The translations under genes were made by a program, and so were the position numbers. Source: an uncultured Alphaproteobacteria bacterium (GTDB lineage: Bacteria > Pseudomonadota > Alphaproteobacteria > Rhizobiales > Aestuariivirgaceae). From it: a stretch of 54,525 nucleotides of DNA. Positions 14,845 to 23,501 of this stretch are shown here, piece after piece (within the stretch, counting starts at the first letter, position 1; each line of letters begins with the position of its first letter). Where the stretch lies: positions 1 to 54,525 of the forward strand of contig CALMWF010000007.1 in assembly GCA_937873445.1 (NCBI GenBank). The letters are read 5' to 3'. The notes under the pieces were generated by a model, which saw only the letters and a list, made by a program, of their open reading frames with translations, had not been told where the DNA came from and ran no database searches.

Positions 14845-17550
14845 TTACGAGAAGATGAAATCGTCGGCCACCAGGCTGGCAGCGCTCACCCCGGCGAAGG
14901 TGATGGTATCGCCGGAGGCGAAGGCCAGAACCGCGCCCTGGGCCGTGTCGGTGAGGTGCGACTGCACGCCGGCAAAATCACTGACGCCAAGGCCTGTGAG
15001 CCAGACCCGGTCGGTGCGTCCGGCACCGGCCCAGAAATCGGTGAGGGTGTCCTGACCCAGTCCGGCGGTGAAGACAAAGACATCAGCCCCCGCGCCGCCG
15101 GTGAGCAGGTCATTGCCCGCCTCGCCGAGGAGGTAGTCGTTGCCGCCCGCGCCATCGAGCACGTCATTGCCCGCCCCGCCGGTCAGGCGGTTGATGGCGG
15201 CATCGCCGGTGATGATGTCGTTGAAGGCAGAACCCCAGACATATTCGACGCCGGAATAGGTGTCGCCCGCCGCTTCGCCGCCGGTGCCGCCGGTGACGAG
15301 ATTGACGATGACGCCCGCCGTTGCCGCCTGATAGTCGGCCGCATCGGCATCGCCGTCGCCGCCGATCAGCGTGTCGGCGCCGTTGCCGCCCACCAGCACG
15401 TCGTTGCCGGCACCGCCCGAAAGCGTGTCGTTGCCGTCGAGGCCGACGAGGCGGTTGACATTGGCATCGCCGCTGATCTGGTCATCAAAGGCCGAGCCGG
15501 TGACGTTCTCGACATTGACATAGACATCGTTGGCGGCTTCAGCACCCGACCCCCTGCCGGTGGCCAGGTTCACCACGACGAGGCCCCAGCTGTCGTCATA
15601 GGTGACGGTGTCAACACCCGCGCCGCCATCGACATAGTCATAGCCGCCGCCGGTGTCGAAGGTGTCGTTGCCAGCGCCGCCATACATGTGGTCGGAACCC
15701 TGCAGGCCCACCAGGCGGTTGTTGCCCGCATCACCGATGAGCGTGTCGTCAAAGTTGGAGCCGGTCAGGTTCTCGATGCCGGTGAGCGTATCGCCCAGGG
15801 CTTCGCCCGCCGTGCCGGTACCGGTGGAAAGGCTCACCTCCACGCCATCGCGCGAGTAGCGGTAGTCCGCGGTATCAACACCGGCGCCGCCGATCAGCGT
15901 ATCCGCACCGAGACCGCCATAGAAGCGGTCATCGCCCGTGCCGCCATCCAGCGTGTCATCACCCGCGCCGCCCTGCAGTGCGTCGTCGCCGCCAAGGCCG
16001 AGGAGGACGTTGGCGCCATCGCCGCCGGTGATCACATCGTCATAGGCAGAGCCGGTGACGTTTTCGATATTGCTGAAGCTGTCGCCGTCGGCCAGGCCGC
16101 CCACGCCATTGCCGGACATGAGATTGACGGTGACAGCCGCCGTGGAGGCGGAGAAGACGAGCGTGTCAACACCGTCGCCGCCGTTCATCACATCGGCGCC
16201 GAGGCTGCCGTAGAAGGTATCGTCACCCGCCAGGCCCATAAGGACGTTGTCAGCAGCCGAACCGGTGAGCGTGTCATTGAAGGCCGAGCCGATGACGTTT
16301 TCGATGGCAATGAGCGTGTCGCCGGTGGCGTCGCCGCCGGTTGCCGTGGCGGTGGCCAGATCAACGGTGACCGCAGCGGAGGAGGCGGCATAGGAGGCCG
16401 TATCCAGGCCATCGCCGCCGTTCAGCGTGTCAGCGCCCGCGCCACCCTGCAGCGTGTCGTCACCCGCCAGACCCAGAAGGACGTTGGCGGCGGCAGAGCC
16501 GGTGAGTGTGTCATTGAAGGCCGAGCCGGTGAGGTTTTCGACCGCCACCAGCGTGTCGCCCGCAGCGTCGCCGCCCGTGCCCGTGCCCGTGGCAAGGTTC
16601 ACGCTGACCGCCGCAGACGAGGCGGTGTAACTGGCGGTGTCCACGCCATCGCCGCCATCAAGGCGGTCAGCACCCGCGCCGCCGGTCAGAAGGTCATCAC
16701 CCGCCAGGCCGATGAGGACGTTGGCGGCGGCCGAGCCGGTGAGCGTGTCATTGAAGGCCGAACCGGTGGCATTTTCGATGGAAATGAGCGTGTCGCCCGT
16801 GGCATCGCCGCCGCTGGCGGTGGCGGTGGCCAGGTTCACAGTGACGGCTGCCGCCGAAGCCGCATAGGCGGCGGTGTCCTGGCCGTCGCCGCCATCGAGA
16901 CGGTCAGCACCCGCGCCGCCCGTCAGAAGGTCATTGCCGGCCTCGCCATAGAGGGTGTCATTGCCGGCACCGCCGTCGACACTATCGTCGCCGCTTCCAA
17001 GCCAGACCGTGTCATTGCCCGCTTCGCCATAGACCGTATCTGCCACGGCATAGGCAGGGTTGGTGTCAAACACGTCGTTGCCGGCCCCGAGCCAGAAGGT
17101 CATGGGCGCGGCCCCGCCGCCCACGTAATCGCCATAGGCAGAGGTGATGACGGTTTCAATGTTGGCAAAGGTGTCGCCGTTGGCATCACCATAATAGCCG
17201 CCCGGCGAGCGCAGCACATAATAGAGGCCGCCAATGCCATTAATATCCGTGGTGGCAAAGGCCATGTCCACCGGGCCGGTGGCGTCCGCGTAGCTCACCG
17301 TGTCGGTGCCGGGGCCGCCATCCATGCTGTCGCTGCCCGTGCTGCCGATGAGCGTGTCGTCGCCTTCACCGCCCCGCAGGGTGTCGTTGCCGGTGCCGCC
17401 CACCAGCGTGTCATTGCCGGAGTCGCCATTGAGAATGTCGGAGCCGCCCATGCCGTAAAGCGTATCGTTGCCCGCGCCGCCGTTAAGGGTGTCGCTGCCG
17501 GGGCCGCCGGTGATGATGTCGTCAAATGTGGTGCCATTCTGTGTGGGCAT
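14845..17550 (-). CDS. large RTX calcium-binding repeat protein, type I secretion substrate
   Basis: A 901-residue acidic Gly/Asp/Asn-rich protein, about 90% made of RTX nonapeptides (G-G-x-G-x-D-x-L/I-x), for example G-G-A-G-N-D-T-L-Y-G near the N-terminus. Four 79-residue units in perfect register occupy residues 218-533; each has beta-strand filler (A-Y/S-Y-x-A-S-x-A-A-V-x-V-N-L-A) followed by an RTX block. Looser copies follow. The end (A-D-V-F-V-F, D-T-L-T-D-F, D-D-F-I-F-S) resembles the serralysin-type C-terminal secretion signal. There is no protease HExxH motif and no Sec signal. ATG 17550 follows CAGGGA; an upstream TTG overlaps its own ribosome-binding site. Likely a surface adhesin or matrix protein. 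No ABC exporter gene is nearby. Confidence 0.9.
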   Translation of the reverse strand: MPTQNGTTFDDIITGGPGSDTLNGGAGNDTLYGMGGSDILNGDSGNDTLVGGTGNDTLRGGEGDDTLIGSTGSDSMDGGPGTDTVSYADATGPVDMAFATTDINGIGGLYYVLRSPGGYYGDANGDTFANIETVITSAYGDYVGGGAAPMTFWLGAGNDVFDTNPAYAVADTVYGEAGNDTVWLGSGDDSVDGGAGNDTLYGEAGNDLLTGGAGADRLDGGDGQDTAAYAASAAAVTVNLATATASGGDATGDTLISIENATGSAFNDTLTGSAAANVLIGLAGDDLLTGGAGADRLDGGDGVDTASYTASSAAVSVNLATGTGTGGDAAGDTLVAVENLTGSAFNDTLTGSAAANVLLGLAGDDTLQGGAGADTLNGGDGLDTASYAASSAAVTVDLATATATGGDATGDTLIAIENVIGSAFNDTLTGSAADNVLMGLAGDDTFYGSLGADVMNGGDGVDTLVFSASTAAVTVNLMSGNGVGGLADGDSFSNIENVTGSAYDDVITGGDGANVLLGLGGDDALQGGAGDDTLDGGTGDDRFYGGLGADTLIGGAGVDTADYRYSRDGVEVSLSTGTGTAGEALGDTLTGIENLTGSNFDDTLIGDAGNNRLVGLQGSDHMYGGAGNDTFDTGGGYDYVDGGAGVDTVTYDDSWGLVVVNLATGRGSGAEAANDVYVNVENVTGSAFDDQISGDANVNRLVGLDGNDTLSGGAGNDVLVGGNGADTLIGGDGDADAADYQAATAGVIVNLVTGGTGGEAAGDTYSGVEYVWGSAFNDIITGDAAINRLTGGAGNDVLDGAGGNDYLLGEAGNDLLTGGAGADVFVFTAGLGQDTLTDFWAGAGRTDRVWLTGLGVSDFAGVQSHLTDTAQGAVLAFASGDTITFAGVSAASLVADDFIFS
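15952..16899 (-). repeat. four tandem 237-bp repeats inside the RTX gene
   Basis: Four units of exactly 79 codons run head to tail. At the DNA level the phrase GGTGAGCGTGTCATTGAAGG (with small changes) recurs at about 16264, 16501 and 16738, each 237 bases apart. High identity between copies suggests recent duplication or gene conversion, so copy number may vary between strains. Confidence 0.85.
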
Positions 17551-17934
17551 CGGTTGAATTCCCTGTTGCGGCGTAGAGCCGGAAGTCACAATCCAATGCA
17601 ACTCCTAATCCGCCAGATGGTGCGGAGGGCTTAACCTGATCGGTGAAATTATAATTAATGCCTGGCCAGGGCGGGTTTCTTCGCAACTCTGGTTTCCGAA
17701 TGATTGATCCGGGTTGCAGTATGCCAATTGTTAAGGCTGGCGGCTGAATGGCGTGGGGCGGAGGAAAATGATGCGTGCGGATTCAAACATCATTTACCAA
17801 GAAGTGAGTGGTTGCAGAAGATTGACAAAGCCAAAGGTGTTTTAGGAACAGCAGAAAGACTCCATTAACGCCGCTTAACATAGTCTGCAGGCTGATTGAA
17901 AAAAGCGCTTAAGTTTGTCGAAAAGGCCTGCCTG
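17551..17934. other. divergent intergenic region between the RTX and histidine-kinase genes
   Basis: No gene is visible in these 384 bases, which are AT-richer than their surroundings. Candidate signals: CCAATTGTTAAGG at 17724-17736, which shares CCAATTGTTA with the ftsZ upstream site; TTAA-N6-TTAA at 17865-17878 (a CtrA-like pair with spacing one short of the usual seven); and TTGACA at 17822-17827, without a convincing -10 partner. A TTG at 17896 would lengthen the kinase by 13 residues. Confidence 0.45.
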
Positions 17935-20004
17935 ATGACCATCTCCGCCACTTCTGCCGCTCCCGCCTTCACCGGCTGGGAAGAGCTTGGCCCACGCGCT
18001 GCCGGATGGAAGATTGAACGTCCGGAATTGCAGCGTGACACGGTGAGCCCGTTTCTGCCGGACCTTCCGAGCCGCCTGCACGACCAGATCCTGTTCAACC
18101 TGCCGGTCATGCTGCATGTCATGGACAGTTCGGGGCGGCTGGTGTCGGTCAACAAGAACTGGTGCGATGTGCTTGGCTATGAGGCCAAGGATGTGCTCGG
18201 CCATTCGTTCAATGAATATCTGGCGCCGCAGTCACGCACCCAGCTGGTCACTCAGATCTATCCGAAATATCTGGCCACCGGCGCCTGCTATAATGAAGAA
18301 TTGTTCGTGCAGCGGCAGGATGGGTCACTGGCCCAGGTGCTGCTGACCATGATGGCACAGCGTTCCGACAAGGGCCGCATTGAGCGGTCGATCTGCCATT
18401 TGCAGGACGTGACCCAGCGCAAGCTGGCCGAAATGGCCAATGGCCGCACCGACCTGCGCTTCCGCAGCGCCTTCATGGCGGCGGCCCATGGCATGGCCAT
18501 TGTCACGCCCACCGGCCTCATTGAAGCGGCCAACAGCGCGCTCAAGGACTTCACCGGCCGGCCGGATCTGGAAACCGCCACCTTTGCCTTCGACGAGATG
18601 CTGCACAAGGATGACCGCACGGCCTATTTGAACGGGGTGCGCAAGCTGCTGTCGGGCGAGACCAGCCTGTTCAAGCAGGAACTGCGCTTTGTCAGCGGCG
18701 AGGCCGCACCGGTTTATGGCAATGTGTCCATCTGCCTCAACCGCAATGAGCAGGGCGACACCGAACAGCTCACCGTGCAGGTGGTGGACATGAGTGAGCA
18801 CCACCAGGTGAGCCAGCGTCTGCAGAAGGCCCAGAAGATGGAAGCCATCGGCCAGCTGACCGGCGGCCTGGCCCATGACTTCAACAATCTCCTCACCATC
18901 ATCATCGGCAACCTGCAACTGCTGGACGGCAAGATCGTGGCTGATGAAAAGGCCATCCGGCGCCTGGCCGAGGCGGCCGACGCCGCCCGCAAGGGCTCCG
19001 AGCTGACCCGCCAGCTGCTGGCTTTTGCGCGCAAGCAGGAACTGGAACCGCGCGAGGTGGTGGTCAACGAGCTGGTGCACGGCATGGAGGCGCTGATTGC
19101 GCGCACCCTGGGCGAGAACATGGAACTCAAGGTTCACCTGATGGAGGGAGAACCCCGGGTCACCATCGATCCCTCGCAGCTGGAATCGTCCATTCTCAAT
19201 CTCGCCATCAATGCGCGCGACGCCATGGGCAATGGCGGCAAGCTGACCATCGAGACGCAGCCGGCCTATCTCGACGAAGCCTATGCCGAGAAACACCCGG
19301 AGGTCACGCCCGGCCATTATGTGATGGTGGCGGTGACCGACACGGGTGTTGGCATGTCGCAGGAACTTCTGGAAAAGGTGTTCCAGCCCTTCTTCACCAC
19401 CAAGGGCGCGGGCAAGGGCTCCGGTCTTGGCCTGTCCATGGTCTATGGCTTCATCAAGCAGTCCGGCGGCCACATCAATGTCTATTCCGAGCTGGGCCAC
19501 GGCACCGCCTTCAAGATGTATCTGCCGCGCCGCCTGTCACCGGCGGAAATGCTGACGGTGGACAATGCAGCACCGGTGCCGGTGGCGGTGAAGCCGCAGT
19601 CCGTGACCGACCAGCCCGCCGCCAAGCCAAAGGCCAAGGCCAAGATTCTTGTGGTGGAAGACCAGGAGGCCGTGCGTGCCGTGGCCTGCGGTTTCCTTGA
19701 GGATTTCGGCTATGAGCTGGTTGAGGCCGGCGACGGTTTCGAGGCGCTGGCCAAGCTTCAGGAAATGCCCGACATCGACCTGATGTTCTCGGACGTGGTC
19801 ATGCCGGGCGGCATGAACGGTTTCGACCTGGCCCAGGCCGCCGCGGGCATGCGGCCCGGTCTGAAGATCGTCCACACCACCGGCTATCCCAAGGGCGCCA
19901 TCGTTCATCAGGATGAGCCGCGGTTCAAGGAAGGCTTCATCATCATGAAACCCTATCGCAGGGAAGAACTGGAAAAAATCATCGAAAGCGCGCTTAACTC
20001 ATAG
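17935..20004 (+). CDS. hybrid sensor histidine kinase (PAS-PAS-HisKA-HATPase-receiver)
   Basis: A 689-residue cytoplasmic kinase with no membrane helix. Two PAS-like domains (about 45-165 and 170-290) are followed by a HisKA H-box with phospho-accepting His314 (G-G-L-A-H-D-F-N-N-L-L). A HATPase domain follows: N-L-A-I-N-A-R-D-A-M, D-T-G-V-G-M, G-S-G-L-G-L-S-M-V-Y-G-F. After a Pro/Ala-rich linker comes a receiver domain with Asp620 (L-M-F-S-D-V-V-M-P-G-G) and K-P. This H-box and N-box set belongs to the HWE-unlike, CckA-type class common in alphaproteobacteria; CckA itself has membrane helices, so this is a relative. ATG 17935 is preferred to TTG 17896. It is an orphan: no separate response regulator adjoins. 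Confidence 0.93.
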   Translation: MTISATSAAPAFTGWEELGPRAAGWKIERPELQRDTVSPFLPDLPSRLHDQILFNLPVMLHVMDSSGRLVSVNKNWCDVLGYEAKDVLGHSFNEYLAPQSRTQLVTQIYPKYLATGACYNEELFVQRQDGSLAQVLLTMMAQRSDKGRIERSICHLQDVTQRKLAEMANGRTDLRFRSAFMAAAHGMAIVTPTGLIEAANSALKDFTGRPDLETATFAFDEMLHKDDRTAYLNGVRKLLSGETSLFKQELRFVSGEAAPVYGNVSICLNRNEQGDTEQLTVQVVDMSEHHQVSQRLQKAQKMEAIGQLTGGLAHDFNNLLTIIIGNLQLLDGKIVADEKAIRRLAEAADAARKGSELTRQLLAFARKQELEPREVVVNELVHGMEALIARTLGENMELKVHLMEGEPRVTIDPSQLESSILNLAINARDAMGNGGKLTIETQPAYLDEAYAEKHPEVTPGHYVMVAVTDTGVGMSQELLEKVFQPFFTTKGAGKGSGLGLSMVYGFIKQSGGHINVYSELGHGTAFKMYLPRRLSPAEMLTVDNAAPVPVAVKPQSVTDQPAAKPKAKAKILVVEDQEAVRAVACGFLEDFGYELVEAGDGFEALAKLQEMPDIDLMFSDVVMPGGMNGFDLAQAAAGMRPGLKIVHTTGYPKGAIVHQDEPRFKEGFIIMKPYRREELEKIIESALNS

Positions 20005-20056
20005 GACAGACCGAGGCCGGGCGGGGTACGCTGCAGCACCACCCGCTCCCTCCCTT

Positions 20057-20094
20057 CGCGCCCCGGCCCATTTGGGTTGGGGCGCGTCTGTTTT
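20057..20094 (+). terminator. terminator-like hairpin after the hybrid kinase
   Basis: CGCGCCCC / GGGGCGCG form an 8-bp stem, with a smaller CCC/GGG pairing inside the loop, followed by TCTGTTTT. It lies about 50 bases past the kinase stop. Confidence 0.6.
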
Positions 20095-20143
20095 CGCCGT
20101 GCCGTTGCCTGAACCGTCTGCTATCAAGGGCTGGTGATCTTGG

Positions 20144-20704
20144 ATGTCATCCGGGTCTGGAGGCGCTTCAGCAGTGACCGTATTGCAGACGAAAAACCTG
20201 ACCCTGCGGCCGTGCAGCCCGGATGATCGTGATGATTTCATGGATCTGGAACGCGATCCGGCGGTGATGCGCTTTCTCAACGGTGGTCATGCTGTTGACG
20301 AGGTGGAGGGTGACCCGGATTCACTGTTTCTCATGCCCCGCGGCAGGGAGGAACACGTCTGGACGGCGCGCAGCACGGTGGGCGGGGGGTTCATCGGCTG
20401 GTTCTGCCTGTGGCCGAATGGCAACCGGGAGGCCGAACTCGGCTACCGGCTGCGCCGGGCGGCGTGGGGCAGGGGGCTGGCCTCAGAAGGAGCACGCGCA
20501 CTGATCCACTGGGGTTTCAGCAGCGGCCGCTATGACACGGTTGTTGCATGCACCATGGCCGCGCATGGGGCCTCACGCCGGGTACTGGAAAAGGCAGGCC
20601 TGCGGCTGGTGCGCACGGTTGCGGTGGATTGGGCGGAAGCTATTCCGGGCGGTGAGCAGGGTGAAGTTCACTATGCCATGGCCCGCCCCGGCGGGTCTGG
20701 CTGA
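20144..20704 (+). CDS. GNAT-family N-acetyltransferase
   Basis: A 186-residue acetyltransferase of the RimJ/RimL-like branch. It starts with the family's L-T-L-R-P-C-S-P-D-D strand and later has the acetyl-CoA motif A, E-L-G-Y-R-L-R-R-A-A-W-G-R-G-L-A-S-E-G-A-R-A-L, then N/H-x-A-S-R-R-V-L-E-K-A-G-L-R, the usual C-terminal signature. The substrate is unknown. ATG 20144 has a poor ribosome-binding site; a GTG at 20174 with GGAGG ten bases upstream is a good alternative start, giving 176 residues and a more typical N-terminus. Confidence 0.88.
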   Translation: MSSGSGGASAVTVLQTKNLTLRPCSPDDRDDFMDLERDPAVMRFLNGGHAVDEVEGDPDSLFLMPRGREEHVWTARSTVGGGFIGWFCLWPNGNREAELGYRLRRAAWGRGLASEGARALIHWGFSSGRYDTVVACTMAAHGASRRVLEKAGLRLVRTVAVDWAEAIPGGEQGEVHYAMARPGGSG

Positions 20705-20801
20705 GTCTGGCGCCGGGCAGCCGGAAGTTCGGTTCGTGCCCCCTGTGCCCCTCATGAAGAACGGCTAATATGGCCCGCAGGGAATCGCTTGAGGACTTAC
20801 C

Positions 20802-21629
20802 ATGGCCGATCTGTTTGCCAGCCTGTTCACGGTCGAAAATCTCATGACCTTGATGATCCTGACCGCTCTGGAAACAGTGCTGGGCTTTGACAACCTGCTT
20901 TATATTTCCATTGAGGCAAAGCGGGTGGCGCCGGAAAAGCAGGCCTGGGTCAGGCGCTGGGGCATCATTCTCGCCATTGGCTTGCGCATTGTGCTGCTGT
21001 TCGTGGTGCTGAAACTCATCGAACTGTTCCAGGCATCGTGGTTCAAGCTCGACACGTCCTTCTTCCATGGTGACTTCAACGGCCACAGCCTGATTGTTCT
21101 GGCGGGTGGCCTGTTCCTCATCCACACGGCGATGAAGGAGATCTTCCACATGCTGGCGGTGGACGATCTGGGCAAGGGCGGCGAAGGTGCCCCGGTGGCA
21201 ACGCGCACGGTGGGGTCGGCGATTTTCTGGATCCTGGTGATGAACATTGTGTTCTCCTTCGACACGGTGCTTTCTGCCGTGGCGTTGACCAAGCATTTCC
21301 TGGTCATGTCGATCGCCATCGTTCTGTCCGGTCTGCTCATGGTCATGCTGGCCGAGCAGGTGGCGGCGTTTCTGCAAAAGAACCGGCTCTATGAGGTGCT
21401 GGGGCTGTTCATCCTGCTGCTGGTGGGCGTCATGCTGTTCACCGAGGGCGGCCACCTCGCCCACATCAGCTTCTTCGGCTATCCGGTGGAGGCCATGTCC
21501 AAGACCACCTTCTATTTCGTGGTGGGCGCGCTGGTGATCGTCGATATTCTTCAGGGGCGCTATCAGAAGAAACTCAATCTGGAAGCCGCGCGCACGCCCG
21601 AACCGGGGGAGGGGCGGGGCCACGGCTGA
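20802..21629 (+). CDS. TerC-family integral membrane protein
   Basis: A 275-residue protein with about eight membrane helices and the two TerC acidic motifs: E-T-V-L-G-F-D-N-L-L-Y-I near residue 25 and N-I-V-F-S-F-D-T-V-L-S-A-V near 150. TerC relatives are linked to tellurite resistance and, in better-studied cases, to manganese export and metal supply to secreted enzymes. This one lacks the CBS and CorC domains fused to some members. GAGGA precedes ATG 20802. The ettA gene starts 72 bases later on the same strand. Confidence 0.92.
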   Translation: MADLFASLFTVENLMTLMILTALETVLGFDNLLYISIEAKRVAPEKQAWVRRWGIILAIGLRIVLLFVVLKLIELFQASWFKLDTSFFHGDFNGHSLIVLAGGLFLIHTAMKEIFHMLAVDDLGKGGEGAPVATRTVGSAIFWILVMNIVFSFDTVLSAVALTKHFLVMSIAIVLSGLLMVMLAEQVAAFLQKNRLYEVLGLFILLLVGVMLFTEGGHLAHISFFGYPVEAMSKTTFYFVVGALVIVDILQGRYQKKLNLEAARTPEPGEGRGHG

Positions 21630-21701
21630 ACCGTTGCCCTTTCACTCCCGCTCCGTTACAAGCGCGCCACATTCATCACCATTGCGAGGGTTTGAGCCGC
21701 C

Positions 21702-23357
21702 ATGGCGCGCCAGTTCATTTATCACATGCAGGGTCTGTCCAAGACCTACGCCGGGGGCAAGAAGGTTCTCGACAACATCCACCTGTCCTTCTACCCGGAC
21801 GCCAAGATCGGCGTGCTCGGTCCCAACGGCTCGGGCAAATCCACGCTGCTGCGCATCATGGCGGGGCTGGACAAGGAATTCACCGGCGAAGCCTGGGTGG
21901 CCGAGGGCGCCACGGTGGGCTACCTGGAGCAGGAGCCGCACCTTGATCCCGGCAAGGACGTGATGGGCAATGTGATGGAGGGGGTGGCCGAGAAGAAGGC
22001 CATTCTCGACGAATACAATGCGCTGATGGCCGATTACAGCGACGAGAACGCCGAGAAGGCGGCCAAGCTGCAGGACGTGATCGACGCGCAGAACCTGTGG
22101 GATCTGGAAAGCCAGGTGGAGCAGGCCATGGATGCGCTGCGCTGTCCGCCGGGCGATGCGGCGGTGGATAAGCTGTCGGGTGGTGAAAAGCGCCGCGTGG
22201 CGCTGACACGGCTTTTGCTGTCGAAGCCCGATCTCATTCTGCTCGACGAACCGACCAACCATCTCGACGCCGAAAGCGTTGCCTGGCTGGAGCATCACCT
22301 GCGCGATTATCCGGGCGCCATTCTCATCGTCACCCATGACCGCTACTTCCTCGACAATGTGACGGGCTGGATCCTTGAACTCGACCGCGGCCGTGGCATT
22401 CCCTATGAGGGCAATTATTCCGCCTATCTCGGCCAGAAGGCCAAGCGCTTTGCCCAGGAGGCGCGCGAGGACGCCGCCCGCCAGAAGGTTTTGGAGCGCG
22501 AGCAGGAATGGATCGGGCGCAGCCCGCAGGCCCGCCAGGCCAAGAGCAAGGCCCGTCTCAAGGCCTATGACGAGCTGCTCAAGATCAACGAGGAGCGCAC
22601 CAAGTCGTCGACCGCGCAGATCATCATTCCGCCGGGCGAGCGCCTGGGCAGCGTGGTGATCGAGGTGGACGGGCTGAACAAGGCCTATGGCGACCGGCTG
22701 CTCATCGAAAACCTGTCCTTCAAGCTGCCGCCGGGCGGCATTGTCGGCATTATCGGCCCCAATGGCGCGGGCAAGACCACGCTGTTCCGCATGATCACCG
22801 GGCAGGAGACGCCGGACAGCGGCACCATCCGCGTGGGCGACAGCGTGAAGCTTGGCTATGTCGACCAGAGCCGCGATGCGCTGGACCCGGACAAGACCGT
22901 GTGGCAGGAAATTTCCGGCGGGGCGGATGTTATCTATCTCGGCAAGCGCGAGATGAATTCACGCGCCTATACGGGGGCGTTCAACTTCAAGGGCGGCGAC
23001 CAGCAGCAGAAGGTGGGCAGCCTTTCCGGCGGCCAGCGCAACCGCGTGCATCTGGCGAAAATGCTGAAGTCCGGCGCCAATGTGTTGCTGCTTGACGAGC
23101 CGACCAACGACCTCGACACCGAAACGCTGGCGGCGCTGGAAGAGGCGCTGGAGGATTTCGCCGGTTGCGCCGTCATCATCTCCCACGACCGCATGTTCCT
23201 TGACCGTCTGGCCACCCATATTCTGGCCTTCGAGGGCGACAGCCATGTGGAATGGTTCGAGGGCAACTTCGAGGCCTATGAGGAAGACAAGAAGCGCCGC
23301 CTGGGCGAGGACGCGGTGAACCCGCACCGGGTGAAATACAAGAAGTTCGAGCGCTAG
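21702..23357 (+). CDS. ettA: energy-dependent translational throttle protein EttA (ABC-F ATPase)
   Basis: A 551-residue soluble ABC-F protein with two ATPase cassettes: Walker [10 protein letters not shown] at 40-48 and G-P-N-G-A-G-K-T-T at 352-360, signatures L-S-G-G-E-K-R-R and L-S-G-G-Q-R-N-R, and Walker [10 protein letters not shown] twice. The inter-domain linker ([17 protein letters not shown]) is the P-site tRNA-interacting region. EttA binds the ribosomal E site and gates the first elongation step according to the ATP/ADP ratio. Length matches E. coli EttA (555). No membrane helices are present, which rules out a transporter. Confidence 0.97.
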   Translation: MARQFIYHMQGLSKTYAGGKKVLDNIHLSFYPDAKIGVLGPNGSGKSTLLRIMAGLDKEFTGEAWVAEGATVGYLEQEPHLDPGKDVMGNVMEGVAEKKAILDEYNALMADYSDENAEKAAKLQDVIDAQNLWDLESQVEQAMDALRCPPGDAAVDKLSGGEKRRVALTRLLLSKPDLILLDEPTNHLDAESVAWLEHHLRDYPGAILIVTHDRYFLDNVTGWILELDRGRGIPYEGNYSAYLGQKAKRFAQEAREDAARQKVLEREQEWIGRSPQARQAKSKARLKAYDELLKINEERTKSSTAQIIIPPGERLGSVVIEVDGLNKAYGDRLLIENLSFKLPPGGIVGIIGPNGAGKTTLFRMITGQETPDSGTIRVGDSVKLGYVDQSRDALDPDKTVWQEISGGADVIYLGKREMNSRAYTGAFNFKGGDQQQKVGSLSGGQRNRVHLAKMLKSGANVLLLDEPTNDLDTETLAALEEALEDFAGCAVIISHDRMFLDRLATHILAFEGDSHVEWFEGNFEAYEEDKKRRLGEDAVNPHRVKYKKFER

Positions 23358-23404
23358 GGCGGAACATGGTGCTGGGTCTGAGCGACCGCTCTGCCTGATG
23401 GTGG

Positions 23405-23453
23405 AGAGCAGCTTTCTGACTTTTGCCGTAACCGACAAAAGTCAGGCTGCTCT
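23405..23453. repeat. long imperfect inverted repeat between ettA and the lipid kinase
   Basis: AGAGCAGC-TTT-CTGACTTTTG pairs with CAAAAGTCAG-GCTGCTCT, giving 18 base pairs with a three-base bulge and a 10-base loop. No T-run follows on either strand, so it is not a classic terminator. It resembles an intergenic palindromic repeat or an mRNA-stabilising hairpin. Confidence 0.7.
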
Positions 23454-23501
23454 GGGGAACTTTGCCGCCGTTCTGCCGTTTCGCACGCCGGGGAGAGGGA
23501 C

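Noticed and set aside
14956-17634. 892-codon plus-strand frame opposite the RTX gene
   Set aside because: It is antisense to a repeat gene, so its own apparent repeats only mirror the RTX units; no known domain.
17935-20004. Identification of the hybrid kinase as CckA
   Set aside because: Domain order is similar, but the two N-terminal membrane helices of CckA are absent and the PAS region differs.
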